Shown piece after piece: positions 17,116 through 25,446 of a stretch of 64,000 nt of DNA; the first letter of the stretch is position 1; every line of letters begins with the position of its first letter. Source of the stretch: a bacterium (lineage in GTDB: Bacteria; Thermotogota; Thermotogae; Mesoaciditogales; Mesoaciditogaceae); assembly GCA_021800445.1 (NCBI GenBank), contig JAJYYZ010000001.1, forward strand, positions 62,001 through 126,000, written 5' to 3'. The position numbers and the translations under genes are program-made. The notes under the pieces were generated by a model that had not been told where the DNA came from, ran no database searches, and saw only the letters and a program-made list of their open reading frames with translations.

Positions 17116-17748
17116 TCAAGACAAAAATTTAGATACGATTCTCCATGCTTCGCCTTCCATCAAAAAAACAGATTCTTTAGAATATCTGTAATCACTTTTC
17201 CTTACAAATTCTTTCAGAGAGTTTATGACCCTTTCCATTTTAGATATTTGGACTCTTTTGAAATTTGGATTTATCTCTGCTTTGATCAATTCATTTGTAT
17301 GCTTCAGGCATACCATCGAAATAGAACTTTCGTACCTTTTCAGTCTCTCATCATTTGAAATGTATTGCTCGAAAAGATCCAAATATCTTTTTTCCGAATC
17401 CTTTTCTATCGCGCACATCTGACAATTCGCGCCAAACTTTATCGATTCTCCATTTAAAGCGTGCATTATTTCATCAGATATCGTCCCGTACAGTACCGAG
17501 ACACCGAGTATGCCGAGTTCTGGATGGGCTCTCAGATGATCTTCGACCATTTTAAGATGCTTTGGACAAAAACCGGGCCCGAATGAAAATTTTTTTCTCT
17601 CCGACGGATCGTTGACATTTTCGTAAAATAACGCATCTATGTTATCATCTACACTTTCTGAAGTAAGTTCGCATATTGGACATCCGACCTTGTTAAGAAG
17701 TTCATCTATTTTTCCAAGCAGGTATCCGGACTCTATTTCTTTTTTCAT
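17116..17748 (-). CDS. Cysteine-rich metal-binding protein, DUF6062-like
   Basis: A 210-residue soluble protein with four regularly spaced metal-binding pairs: C23-x-x-C26, C61-x-x-H64, C109-x-x-C112 and C147-x-x-H150. This resembles the uncharacterised DUF6062 family; I am moderately sure of that name. The pairs could build two zinc or iron-sulfur sites. The rest is helical. The ATG follows GAGGTGAG and lies 4 bases from the stop of the antiporter-like gene upstream, so it belongs to the hydrogenase-like operon and probably acts with that complex, for example in assembly. Function not known. Confidence 0.65.
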   Translation of the reverse strand: MKKEIESGYLLGKIDELLNKVGCPICELTSESVDDNIDALFYENVNDPSERKKFSFGPGFCPKHLKMVEDHLRAHPELGILGVSVLYGTISDEIMHALNGESIKFGANCQMCAIEKDSEKRYLDLFEQYISNDERLKRYESSISMVCLKHTNELIKAEINPNFKRVQISKMERVINSLKEFVRKSDYRYSKESVFLMEGEAWRIVSKFLS

Positions 17749-17751
17749 ACC

Positions 17752-19653
17752 TCACCTCACAATTAAAAAGATCACGACTAACACGGCAAAGATGTACGCG
17801 ACATATGCGTTTACATTTCCATTCATAAGTACATTTGAAAGCACCTTTTCTACCTTTAAAACCGTATACTTTAAGGCATCGTAAAAGACACTTATGAAAT
17901 CAACGATATCTATGTTTGCCTTATTTTCCAAAATTTTCTCTTTTGTCATGTATACCTTTTTAAGAACGATCTCGAGTATTGCCGAGTAGGCCGGTGCGCT
18001 GAAATATTCTCCCTCTTCAATGGGCAATCCGCCGTTCCACGAATCGACACGCCTGACCTTTTGCCTTCTTTTAAGGTAAAAGGCCAAGGGAAAGATGAAA
18101 AGAACGGCTGTGACTATCGCGAAAAATGCCGGAGAGACGACTCCAAAAATTGGCACGGATGAAATCATCAAAAACGGAGAGGGCACACCCAAAAGTCCCG
18201 ACGTGAACTGAGAATACCCAAGATATCTTAAAACAAAAGTGACAAAAATTCCAAATCCGAATACAAGGATCACAAGAAAAAGTTCGGAGATTCTCATCAT
18301 TGTGGATGGTATGTGTCTGGCTTTCTTGCCATGATCATACCCCAAAGCCGAGTAACCTACAAGTTTGACCATCGAAAAGGCCGCCATACCTATTGCCAAC
18401 GCGATGAATACGCTTCCGAAGGTCGTTACAAGACGGGCAAGTGTATCTGAAAATTTGTAAGACTGGAAAAATGATTCGAGTAGCATCCATTCACCGACAA
18501 ATCCAACCAATGGAGGAAAAGCGCTGAAAGAAAGCCCTGAGATCAAAATTCCGAGCGCCGGAATCTTGCCGACAGCACTCCAGACGCCTCTTAAATCGTC
18601 TATGTTATCCTCGTCAAGCGCTTCTTTCGCATGACCGACTGAAAGAAAGAGCAAAGATTTCGAAAGTGTATGGGAGATGGCGATCAAAATTGTCGTTACC
18701 GATGCAAAGGCCGACATGATGGCAAGATTCGGATCACCGCTTGATGTCACAGATATAGATATACCTATTGCGGCCAGTATCATCCCGTTATTTTCAATCG
18801 TAGAATAAGCCGGAAGAGTTTTGAGTTGTTTTGCCGCAACGGCATGGAGGGCGCCCCAAAAGGCGGAAGTTGAGCCAAAGGCGATGGCAAGAATTCCCCA
18901 CCATTCAAAGTTGTAAAGGTGCAAATTTGGCATCAGAGAAAGTGCCATGAATATGCCGTAGACTCCCATCAGGGTAAGAGGCGCGCTCAAAAGTGCTGAA
19001 ACGTTTGACGGCGCCTTCGCATGTGCTCCTATAAGCCACGTGTGAAAGGGGAATATGCCCATTTTAACGATGAACGCAAAGGTTGACATGATCAAAAAGA
19101 TCACGGTGCCTGAATTTTGAGCGAATGAAAAATTACCGTTTTTTAAAAACAAAGATGCGAAGGCCACTATTAAACTGACCGTTGAAAGTTCTCCGAAGGC
19201 CAAAAATTCAAAGGCTTCTTTGAAGGAACCTTTATGTTTGAGAATTAACAGGTAAGACGAGATCGTCATCATCTCCCAGCCGGTTATGAAGGTAAGGCCA
19301 TCTTTTGCCATGAATATGATCATCATGCCAAAAACAGAAAGGTTTAACCACAGCGCCATATCTTTGGGGTAAAACTTTCCGTAATCTATTGAATAGATCG
19401 ATATTGCTATCCATGATATCGCCGCTATGGTCATAAAAACTCCTGAGGTATGGTTCATTCCAAGTTCCATGTACACTTTGGGCAATATTTCTACTTTGCC
19501 GAGGGTGAATGGATAAAATGTTCCGATTATACCCTCTGTCAGCGCAAAGACGGAACCTATTGCCGACAGAGTGTAAGAAATCTCTTTTTTGAACGCGAAG
19601 ACGATTCCGGCAAAATAAAGTCCGAGCGCAATGTACGCCATCATATCGATCAA
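17752..19653 (-). CDS. Large antiporter-like subunit (NuoL/MrpD/HyfB type) of hydrogenase-like complex
   Basis: A 633-residue membrane protein with about 14-16 helices, of the NuoL/N-MrpA/D family that moves protons or sodium in complex I and group 4 hydrogenases. The two key charges are present: Glu127 in GWEMMTISSYLLI and Lys197 in VKMGIFPFHTWLIG, followed by SALLSAPLTLMGVYG. A C-terminal amphipathic extension (about 560-633) resembles the lateral helix of HyfB/NuoL. The ATG overlaps the small-subunit stop by 4 bases. It is the sixth gene of the operon controlled by the fluoride-type riboswitch at 24251-24316. Membrane pumping function looks intact. Confidence 0.85.
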   Translation of the reverse strand: MIDMMAYIALGLYFAGIVFAFKKEISYTLSAIGSVFALTEGIIGTFYPFTLGKVEILPKVYMELGMNHTSGVFMTIAAISWIAISIYSIDYGKFYPKDMALWLNLSVFGMMIIFMAKDGLTFITGWEMMTISSYLLILKHKGSFKEAFEFLAFGELSTVSLIVAFASLFLKNGNFSFAQNSGTVIFLIMSTFAFIVKMGIFPFHTWLIGAHAKAPSNVSALLSAPLTLMGVYGIFMALSLMPNLHLYNFEWWGILAIAFGSTSAFWGALHAVAAKQLKTLPAYSTIENNGMILAAIGISISVTSSGDPNLAIMSAFASVTTILIAISHTLSKSLLFLSVGHAKEALDEDNIDDLRGVWSAVGKIPALGILISGLSFSAFPPLVGFVGEWMLLESFFQSYKFSDTLARLVTTFGSVFIALAIGMAAFSMVKLVGYSALGYDHGKKARHIPSTMMRISELFLVILVFGFGIFVTFVLRYLGYSQFTSGLLGVPSPFLMISSVPIFGVVSPAFFAIVTAVLFIFPLAFYLKRRQKVRRVDSWNGGLPIEEGEYFSAPAYSAILEIVLKKVYMTKEKILENKANIDIVDFISVFYDALKYTVLKVEKVLSNVLMNGNVNAYVAYIFAVLVVIFLIVR

Positions 19654-20087
19654 TTCCTTTCCATGATCTTCAAAAGTGTGCTCAAAATATCTGAAGGTTC
19701 GGGATTTTTAAGCCTTCCGACGACATTCGGAAGATCAAGATCCATCTCATCGTCTTCTTCAACGATTAAAATTCCGAAAGGCTCAGGCATTTGTGCTATC
19801 GTGTTCATCAAAGGAGTGATCATCTTTTCTGTCGGTGTCCCGAGCACGATAAGCAGATCTGCATGCCGTGGGGAATCCGAAAAATATATCCCGAACCTGT
19901 GCGTGTTGTATTGAGCACTTTGAAGCGCTTTTATCTCGAAATTCAAAAGATTTGAATTTCCGACATCTATCGTGCAGATGTGCATCGATCTCTTGAAAAT
20001 TTTCATCGTTCTGACCTTTTCTTTCGATGGTTGAAACGTTTTTTCCGTTAAAGATCTCTTCAATCCTCTTGTTGGCCACCATATCAT
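19650..20087 (-). CDS. Small (NuoB/HycG-like) subunit without Fe-S ligands
   Basis: A 145-residue relative of the small subunits of group 4 hydrogenases and NuoB. The fold markers are there: HICTIDVGNSNLLNFEIKAL aligns with the usual VDVGSCNGCDIEI segment, and SPRHADLLIVLG is conserved. All four cysteines that bind the proximal [4Fe-4S] cluster are gone: CNGC is SNLL, the GSC region is EEDDEMD, and the CPP region is NPEP. The only Cys (in HIC) is not a ligand position. The protein also stops early at that point. I chose the ATG at 20087 (GAGGTGA upstream). It probably keeps a structural role only. Confidence 0.8.
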   Translation of the reverse strand: MIWWPTRGLKRSLTEKTFQPSKEKVRTMKIFKRSMHICTIDVGNSNLLNFEIKALQSAQYNTHRFGIYFSDSPRHADLLIVLGTPTEKMITPLMNTIAQMPEPFGILIVEEDDEMDLDLPNVVGRLKNPEPSDILSTLLKIMERN

Positions 20088-20097
20088 ACCAATCACC

Positions 20098-21309
20098 TCA
20101 AAGCGCTCCATCCGCAAAGTTCATTCCGAAGGATTCGACGGCAAATTGAAAGTCCGTAAAGATATTTCCTCTCAAAGCATTCGCAATTCCTTTGAAGGCA
20201 AAAAAGGACGGCGTTACGATGTAGATATCCGATATCTTTGAATCTTTGACGTCTACCCTGTACGCGACGGTCCCGCTCGGAGATTCGCAATAACCAAACC
20301 CTTTTTCGTAACCGGTCTCGTTATTTTCATCCGAACTTTCGATCTGATCTAAAATTACCCTCTGACTTTCAAAGATCTCTTCTGCCCTTACTTCCATCCT
20401 CGCAAGACTATCCCCTTCGTTCTTTGTGGGGATCTTTAAATTCTTGTATTTGGGATCGTTGAGCCTTAGGTCCTCCTTTATACCTGTTGCTCTCAATGTG
20501 GGACCTGTTATCCCGATATTTATCGCTTCCGAAGAGTTTAAAACGGCCGTCGAATAAAGCCTGTCCAAAAAGTTTCCGCTCTCGAGCACCCCTTTGTAAA
20601 GTTCGCCGAACTCGGACGTTATTCTTTGAAGATCGGATTTTAGATTTTCAAATCTTCTTTCGTCAAAATTTTTTATTCCTCCTATATCGTTAAAACCCTT
20701 TAGATATCTCGATCCGCTGAAATTCTTGTTCATTCTCAAACTCTCCTCGAAAAGATAACTCATGTGAGACGTCAAAACTTTTTGTGCTGCTGCCTGTGCG
20801 AGTTGGTAGATGACGTAAAGATGATTGTAAATCCGTTCGAGTTCAAGCGCTGTTGTTCTTAGTTTTTCGCTTTTGGAATCCACGTTGATGCCATTTGCTG
20901 ATTCCACTGCCCTTGTGAATGCCAAGGAGTGTGAAAAAGTAAAATTGCCGCAGACCTTTTCGACCATTTTCAGAGCGGACTTGAAATCGAGACCTATAAT
21001 CCTTTTTGAGATATTCCTATGCTTGTAAGAAAGATCGACATCGACAGAGAGAATTCTTTCTCCGTAGGTGTAAAGGTGATAAATGCCCGCTTCCCCGACT
21101 CCGGATGTAACGGGACCATATCTGAAATCAAAGACTCCCTCGCCGGTTCTTACCGGATCATCGGAGCCTATTATCAAATCGCGAGATTTTACAAAAGCAT
21201 AATTCGGCGTGTACACGTTTTCGGGATCGATCTCGATCGATATGACCCCGTCTTCCTGGACGATGTAATAATCGACGTCCTTGTGAAATGTCCCGAGCAA
21301 TATCTTCAT
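20098..21309 (-). CDS. Large (NuoD/HycE-like) subunit lacking the Ni-Fe site
   Basis: A 403-residue homologue of the catalytic large subunit of group 4 [NiFe] hydrogenases and of complex I NuoD. The motif that should read CGxC shows Cys120-Gly-Asn-Phe123 with His127 kept; the C-terminal motif that should read DPCxxC ends as ESFGMNFADGAL, without cysteine. Three of four metal ligands are therefore missing and no Ni-Fe centre can form. Other markers remain (RYGPVTSGVGEAG, ERILSVDVDLSYKHRNI). There is no C-terminal extension for maturation cleavage. It overlaps the preceding gene by 4 bases. Similar loss is known in energy-converting hydrogenase-related (Ehr) and MBS complexes. Confidence 0.85.
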   Translation of the reverse strand: MKILLGTFHKDVDYYIVQEDGVISIEIDPENVYTPNYAFVKSRDLIIGSDDPVRTGEGVFDFRYGPVTSGVGEAGIYHLYTYGERILSVDVDLSYKHRNISKRIIGLDFKSALKMVEKVCGNFTFSHSLAFTRAVESANGINVDSKSEKLRTTALELERIYNHLYVIYQLAQAAAQKVLTSHMSYLFEESLRMNKNFSGSRYLKGFNDIGGIKNFDERRFENLKSDLQRITSEFGELYKGVLESGNFLDRLYSTAVLNSSEAINIGITGPTLRATGIKEDLRLNDPKYKNLKIPTKNEGDSLARMEVRAEEIFESQRVILDQIESSDENNETGYEKGFGYCESPSGTVAYRVDVKDSKISDIYIVTPSFFAFKGIANALRGNIFTDFQFAVESFGMNFADGAL

Positions 21310-22664
21310 TTTATCACCTTGCTTATAAATGGAATGAAAAAGATCACGGCTACGGAAAAGACAGTATCGATTATCGGAACAAGAGTTCCTATTCTTTTTC
21401 GATCCATCTTTTCTCCTTCAGAGTCGGAGAAGATCATTTTGCCGACTTTGAAGTTCATCGAAATGAATGCAAGCGCCAGAAAACCGACTAACAATAAAGT
21501 CCACCCTATATTTAATACGGAGAGCAAAACAAGGATTATCATGATCTCTCCGAAGAAGGTTCCGAATGGCGGCATTCCCGTTATCGCCATCGCATCGAAA
21601 AGCAGAGTGTAAGCGGTGGACGGCATACGTTTAGCGACGCCTTTAACATCATCAATCTTCAAAGTTTTATACCTCGATAAAAGATTTCCGCTCAGGAAAA
21701 AGGTTGAAGATTTCGCAAAGGCATGCGAAATTATCAACACAAAAACGCCGATAAGAGCGTATCCTCCCAAAGAGATTCCGATCAATGCCATTCCCATGTT
21801 TTCCATCGTGGAATAGGCGAATAACCTTTTGTAATTCGTCTGAACCGCCATAAGACTTGCGGCAATGATGACTGTCAAAAATCCGAGCACAAGCGCAAAA
21901 GTTTTAACGTATGCAACGGGTGTGAACTGTATGACTCTGATTATCGCGTAAAGCGCAACGGGAAGTAAGACGCCGGAAAAAATCGCGCTGACCGGCGCCG
22001 GTGCTTTTCCGTGAACGTCTGGAAGCCACGTGTGCATCGGGAAAATACCCGCCTTTGTGCCGTACCCTATTATGGCCATCATGCCGCCGAGGGGAAGGAG
22101 CGCTGAAAATGCATTCATCGTCAGCAATTTGGATATATCAAGTGTGTCTGTCGCGGCGTATATCAGCACGTTTGATATGAAAGAGATGACTAACCCGCTT
22201 GAAACTATTATTATGTACCTCCATGTCGCCTCTATCGATGATTCGTCGTTCTCCACCGCAACCAAAAGCGCACTCGTGACGGTTGTTGCCTCTATACCGA
22301 CCCAGACGAGGCCGAGGTTGTTTACCGAAACTGAAAAGAACATTGAAAATGCGAAGAGATTAAGCAAAAGATAGTAAAACCTTTTTTGAAAAAGCGGTTC
22401 ATCGATGTATTTTAAAAAAGTCGTCGAAAAGATGACCGTCATCGTGTAAACAATGGAAATCGTCAAAATCATGATCTTCGAAATTCCGTCCAAAAACAGG
22501 AAAGCATCCGATACGTCTGGCAGGAAAAGAATCACGATCGAAAAGATGATCGTAGAGACAGACATGATCACGGAGATAATCTCTTCGAATTTTTCGATCC
22601 TTGCAAGGCACAACAAAGCGCCTATCAAACTTGCAGCCATTGGCAAAATGTAGATTATACTCAT
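21306..22664 (-). CDS. Antiporter-like subunit (NuoN/MrpD/HyfF type)
   Basis: A 452-residue membrane protein with about 13-14 helices, of the MrpD/NuoN family. The functional charges are conserved: Glu125 in WVGIEATTVTSALL and Lys204 in GTKAGIFPMHTWLPD, with KAPAPVSAIFSGVLL after it. It would form the second ion-translocation channel of the complex. It starts 3 bases after the HyfE-like gene, and its end overlaps the large-subunit start. The gene order HycD-like, HyfE-like, HyfF-like, large, small, HyfB-like matches hydrogenase-4-type operons. Confidence 0.87.
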   Translation of the reverse strand: MSIIYILPMAASLIGALLCLARIEKFEEIISVIMSVSTIIFSIVILFLPDVSDAFLFLDGISKIMILTISIVYTMTVIFSTTFLKYIDEPLFQKRFYYLLLNLFAFSMFFSVSVNNLGLVWVGIEATTVTSALLVAVENDESSIEATWRYIIIVSSGLVISFISNVLIYAATDTLDISKLLTMNAFSALLPLGGMMAIIGYGTKAGIFPMHTWLPDVHGKAPAPVSAIFSGVLLPVALYAIIRVIQFTPVAYVKTFALVLGFLTVIIAASLMAVQTNYKRLFAYSTMENMGMALIGISLGGYALIGVFVLIISHAFAKSSTFFLSGNLLSRYKTLKIDDVKGVAKRMPSTAYTLLFDAMAITGMPPFGTFFGEIMIILVLLSVLNIGWTLLLVGFLALAFISMNFKVGKMIFSDSEGEKMDRKRIGTLVPIIDTVFSVAVIFFIPFISKVIK

Positions 22665-22667
22665 TTT

Positions 22668-23303
22668 CTATCCCCTCAATTCATCAAAATCGTCTGATTT
22701 TTTCGGAGTGCTTTCCCTCATCCTCATTATGATTCCCGAAATCATGACAACTCCTATGAGATCGAGAACCGTTCCAGCCTCAACGCTGAAGGGAAGGTCA
22801 GGAAAGAGGTAGCCTGTGAACAAGAAGGCGGCATTCTCCATGACCATGTATCCGATCAATTGGATGAAAGCATTTTTCCTCGATATTATGAGGAAGGCCC
22901 CCTGGAAGATGAGCGCGACGGGGATCGCACCCGACAGAACTCCGACGAAATTCAACATCGTAACGTCGTAAAGCACGTAAGCGAAGATCGCTATCACAAG
23001 AGAAATTATTATCGAAAATGCGGTTCCCATCGCAGGCTTTGATTCTCTTTCTCTCCGCGGATCTTTTGAAAGCCTTCTGAGAATGAAGGTCGGGATGAAA
23101 AACCCTCTTATCGCCGCAGTCAGGATGGCAAGAATGAGCACAAGGTAGGAATGCTGAACAAAACTCAGGTAAAACAAAAAGATCGAGATGATGTACGATC
23201 CGATCGAAAAGGTTTTGACGATCTTTGTGACATATACCTCCCATTGCATGAAGATCACAAGCAGTACTTCCGAAAAGCCTATAAGCATGAAGAAATCCTT
23301 CAT
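22668..23303 (-). CDS. HyfE/MrpC-like membrane subunit
   Basis: A 211-residue protein with about six membrane helices, similar to hydrogenase-4 component E, which has a NuoK/MrpC-like core. A conserved acidic position is seen in the helix ending VMENAAFLFTGY. I chose the ATG at 23303, with GAGGTGAT 5 bases upstream; an earlier in-frame ATG lacks a ribosome binding site. It connects the two antiporter-like channels in related complexes. Four bases separate it from the first gene. Confidence 0.8.
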   Translation of the reverse strand: MKDFFMLIGFSEVLLVIFMQWEVYVTKIVKTFSIGSYIISIFLFYLSFVQHSYLVLILAILTAAIRGFFIPTFILRRLSKDPRRERESKPAMGTAFSIIISLVIAIFAYVLYDVTMLNFVGVLSGAIPVALIFQGAFLIISRKNAFIQLIGYMVMENAAFLFTGYLFPDLPFSVEAGTVLDLIGVVMISGIIMRMRESTPKKSDDFDELRG

Positions 23304-23307
23304 ATTA

Positions 23308-24246
23308 TCACCTCGATACGCTGAAGGCAAGAAAACTTAAAAATGCCAGCGAAAAGGCTATTGAAATGTAGTCAAAATTTTTCAAAAGTCTGAACTTTGA
23401 GACGCTCTCTTCGAAAAAAGCAAAAACTATCGCAAGGCCCATTAATTTTAAAAGTTGAATTCCCATGTATATCAAAATGGCATTCCAGTCCATTTTCATC
23501 GGAACCCAGAAAGGTATGGTGTAGACGTTTAAAAAGACACTCATCAAAAGGAATTGTTTTGCATATCCTCCCCATTTGAAGAACGCGAGATCTGGTCCGG
23601 AATACTCGATCTCCATCGATTGATCTATAGATCCGAGTTCGGCGGTCGAATGCGATTCGATGGGAAGTTTTCCAGTCTCAACGAGTAAAACCATGAAGAA
23701 AGCCGCAGCGACAAACCAGTGAACGAGAGACAGATACCACGTCGTTGAAGTCTGGAGCACGTTGTTTATGACGTAAGGGTTGTTGGTCTGTGAAATCACG
23801 CCGAGCATTATGAAGATCAAAACGGTTATAGGCTCGGACAGTGCGCCAATGCTTGCCGATCTTGATGTGCCGAGATGGGCATAGTTGCTTCTGCTGTCCA
23901 GAGCCATGAGTTTTTTGAATGTTGCGGCAGCACCGAAGGTAAGACCGCCTCCTATGAAGTCCACAACGGGACCGAATTGCAACGGGAAGGCAGTTATTAT
24001 TGGGAGAACGAGTGTCAGCAACATGTAAAGCGCAAAGGTAACGTAAGGTCCTATCCTGAAGATCGGAGAAGATTTTGCGGGAACAACATTTTCCTTTTTG
24101 AAAAGTTTTATAAGGTCATAATAGGGTTGAAAGATACTTGGTCCCTTTTTGGATTCGATTTTTTCTTCTGTCGTAGAGATTATTCCGACAATAAGCGGGG
24201 CAAGCGCTAATACATATATAAGCTGGATTACACTTAGAATTACCAC
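23308..24246 (-). CDS. NuoH/HycD-like membrane anchor subunit (first gene of operon)
   Basis: A 312-residue protein with about eight helices, homologous to NuoH of complex I and HycD/HyfC of hydrogenases, the subunit that links the soluble module to the pumping arm. Typical motifs are KLPIESHSTAELGSIDQSME and EIEYSGPDLAFFKW, corresponding to the family's PxDxPEAE and EYSG segments. The start is a GTG at 24246, with AGGAGG 6 bases upstream. This Shine-Dalgarno lies in one arm of a hairpin of the upstream fluoride-type riboswitch, so initiation is probably ligand controlled. The membrane-side residues look intact, unlike the soluble module. Confidence 0.85.
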   Translation of the reverse strand: MVILSVIQLIYVLALAPLIVGIISTTEEKIESKKGPSIFQPYYDLIKLFKKENVVPAKSSPIFRIGPYVTFALYMLLTLVLPIITAFPLQFGPVVDFIGGGLTFGAAATFKKLMALDSRSNYAHLGTSRSASIGALSEPITVLIFIMLGVISQTNNPYVINNVLQTSTTWYLSLVHWFVAAAFFMVLLVETGKLPIESHSTAELGSIDQSMEIEYSGPDLAFFKWGGYAKQFLLMSVFLNVYTIPFWVPMKMDWNAILIYMGIQLLKLMGLAIVFAFFEESVSKFRLLKNFDYISIAFSLAFLSFLAFSVSR

Positions 24247-24250
24247 AATA

Positions 24251-24316
24251 CACCTCCTACCTGAAAAATGGTAGGAGTCATTGGCTTGTAAGCGGTTTCG
24301 GCAGACTCCACTGCCG
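24251..24316 (-). promoter_or_regulatory. Fluoride (crcB motif) riboswitch, translational ON switch
   Basis: On the - strand: P1 CGGCAG/CTGCCG (24316-24311 / 24304-24299) closing a TGGAGT loop, then AAACCGC, a small GCT/AGC hairpin and AATGACTCCTACC. The loop bases 24309-24305 (GGAGT) pair with ACTCC (24278-24274), the signature pseudoknot of the crcB motif. The same CTCCTACC strand (24277-24270) can instead pair perfectly with GGTAGGAG (24261-24254), which contains the Shine-Dalgarno. Fluoride binding should free the ribosome site. A TATAAT (24330-24325) lies just upstream. Confidence 0.85.
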
Positions 24317-24324
24317 TTTGACCG

Positions 24325-24330
24325 ATTATA
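24325..24330 (-). promoter_or_regulatory. -10 box of the hydrogenase-like operon
   Basis: TATAAT on the - strand, about 7-9 bases before the first base of the riboswitch P1 stem. No clear -35 box. Confidence 0.6.
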
Positions 24331-24403
24331 CAACATTCATTGTTTAAAAGAAGTTAATTGCTTTTTTCTAAAATGCGATGAAAATGTGGTATGATTTATC
24401 CTT

Positions 24404-24829
24404 TTAGAACATTTCGAGAAATTCGGCTGGTGTGACGATCTTCAAACCTAATTTTGAACACTCATTAACTACTCTCTCACAGGTTAAGTCTTTGTCTCCG
24501 GTTATCAAAATTTTGGCATCGTTCTCTATCGCTGCTGAAATGTAGTGATTATCGGCATCATGATCAGAAATGTTGATCATATTTTTTACTTCAACAACAT
24601 CGATCAGTCCCGCTTTTTCAAGTTCTGCAATCATCACCACAAAATCATCAGGATTTATCTTCACTTTCTTTTTCTTGGCTTGTTTTGCAAAGGAATAAAT
24701 GTCATTCACGAACTGTTGAGGAACTATGACTTCAAAATCGTTTAAAGATTTTCTCATAGCATCGTACGGCTTGCTTCCCGTTCTCATGAAAGCGGATATG
24801 AATACATTGGCATCAAGCACGACCTTCAA
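24404..24829 (-). CDS. PIN-domain toxin (putative ribonuclease)
   Basis: A 141-residue PIN-domain protein of the toxin type. The nuclease fold is shown by VVLDANVFISAF (Asp6), the central acidic DHDADNHYISAA and ITGDKDL near residue 110, which together bind Mg or Mn. PIN toxins of type II systems cut RNA, often tRNA or mRNA. The ATG overlaps the antitoxin stop by 4 bases, the usual toxin-antitoxin coupling. It lies on the same strand directly upstream of the riboswitch and hydrogenase-like operon, and some read-through is possible. Confidence 0.82.
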   Translation of the reverse strand: MKVVLDANVFISAFMRTGSKPYDAMRKSLNDFEVIVPQQFVNDIYSFAKQAKKKKVKINPDDFVVMIAELEKAGLIDVVEVKNMINISDHDADNHYISAAIENDAKILITGDKDLTCERVVNECSKLGLKIVTPAEFLEMF

Positions 24830-25071
24830 CTTTTCTTTCCTCGTGCTTTCAGATACATCTCTTCTATTTCTTCATCGCTTACAGTCGCTTTTTTGAAAGC
24901 GTCCTTTGTTTTTTGAGTGAGAAGGTCCAATTTTTCTATGGGGCTCAAAGGCACAACTCTTGCCATCGGAATACCATCCTTTGTGACTATGATCTCACTT
25001 TCTCCTAAAATCTTGGACATTTTGCTTCTAAATTCTCTCACACTTATGATCTTAGTTTGCACATTGATCAC
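24826..25071 (-). CDS. Phd/YefM-type antitoxin
   Basis: An 81-residue antitoxin. The N-terminal DNA-binding domain has the typical pattern KIISVREFRSKMSKILGE and IIVTKDGIPMARVVPL; the C-terminal tail is charged and helical and would wrap around the PIN toxin. It normally represses its own promoter. A good GAGGTGATCA ribosome binding site precedes the ATG. The upstream intergenic region is AT-rich, but I see no convincing -35/-10 pair. Confidence 0.82.
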   Translation of the reverse strand: MINVQTKIISVREFRSKMSKILGESEIIVTKDGIPMARVVPLSPIEKLDLLTQKTKDAFKKATVSDEEIEEMYLKARGKKS

Positions 25072-25305
25072 CTCTGTTACTCATTATAACACATAATGAT
25101 TCAATATTGACCAAAGGTGGCATAAAATTATGGGGGTTCATTTCTACGTGCCATGAGCCATGTGCTATACGCTACTTGCCATCGCTGCGATTCGAAATTT
25201 GAATTTTGTTTGGTATATTCTCATTCGATCATCTCCAGATCGGATTTGAGATAGTGATACCTGTCGCTTTCACGAATCTCGTCTGTCTTCAATCTCATCT
25301 TCCTT
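25072..25305. other. Intergenic stretch with a possible gene fragment
   Basis: Between the antitoxin and the palindrome at 25306 there is no gene of normal size. On the - strand a 26-codon frame (about 25296-25219) starts MRLKTDEIRESDRYHYLKS after GGAAG; it may be a remnant of a lost gene or chance. A short stretch around 25140-25185 repeats the word 'gccat/gctac' imperfectly. Confidence 0.3.
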
Positions 25306-25360
25306 GTGACATGCTCCCACCACTTATATAAGTGGGAGAATTCTTGCTTAAAAGTACGTT
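25306..25360 (-). repeat. IS200/IS605-type end palindrome, copy A
   Basis: Read on -, the unit runs TTTAACGTACTTTTAAGC, AGAATTC, a CTCCCACTTATATAAGTGG palindrome and GGGAGCATGTCAC. The same unit occurs at 28841, 43571, 43654 and, in part, 43838. It follows the terminator of the orphan cobalamin riboswitch. Confidence 0.75.
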
Positions 25361-25367
25361 AAACTTT

Positions 25368-25397
25368 AAAAAATCAAAGGCCGACAAAATGTCGGCC
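25368..25397 (-). terminator. Terminator behind the cobalamin riboswitch
   Basis: Perfect hairpin GGCCGAC-attttGTCGGCC (25397-25379 on -) followed by TTTGATTTTTT. It would end the riboswitch transcript before any gene. A similar hairpin stands before repeat copy C, so it may belong to the repeat. Confidence 0.75.
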
Positions 25398-25446
25398 GAT
25401 CTCCCTTTTCATCATGCCATAAATTACACTAATTCCAGGAATTTTT

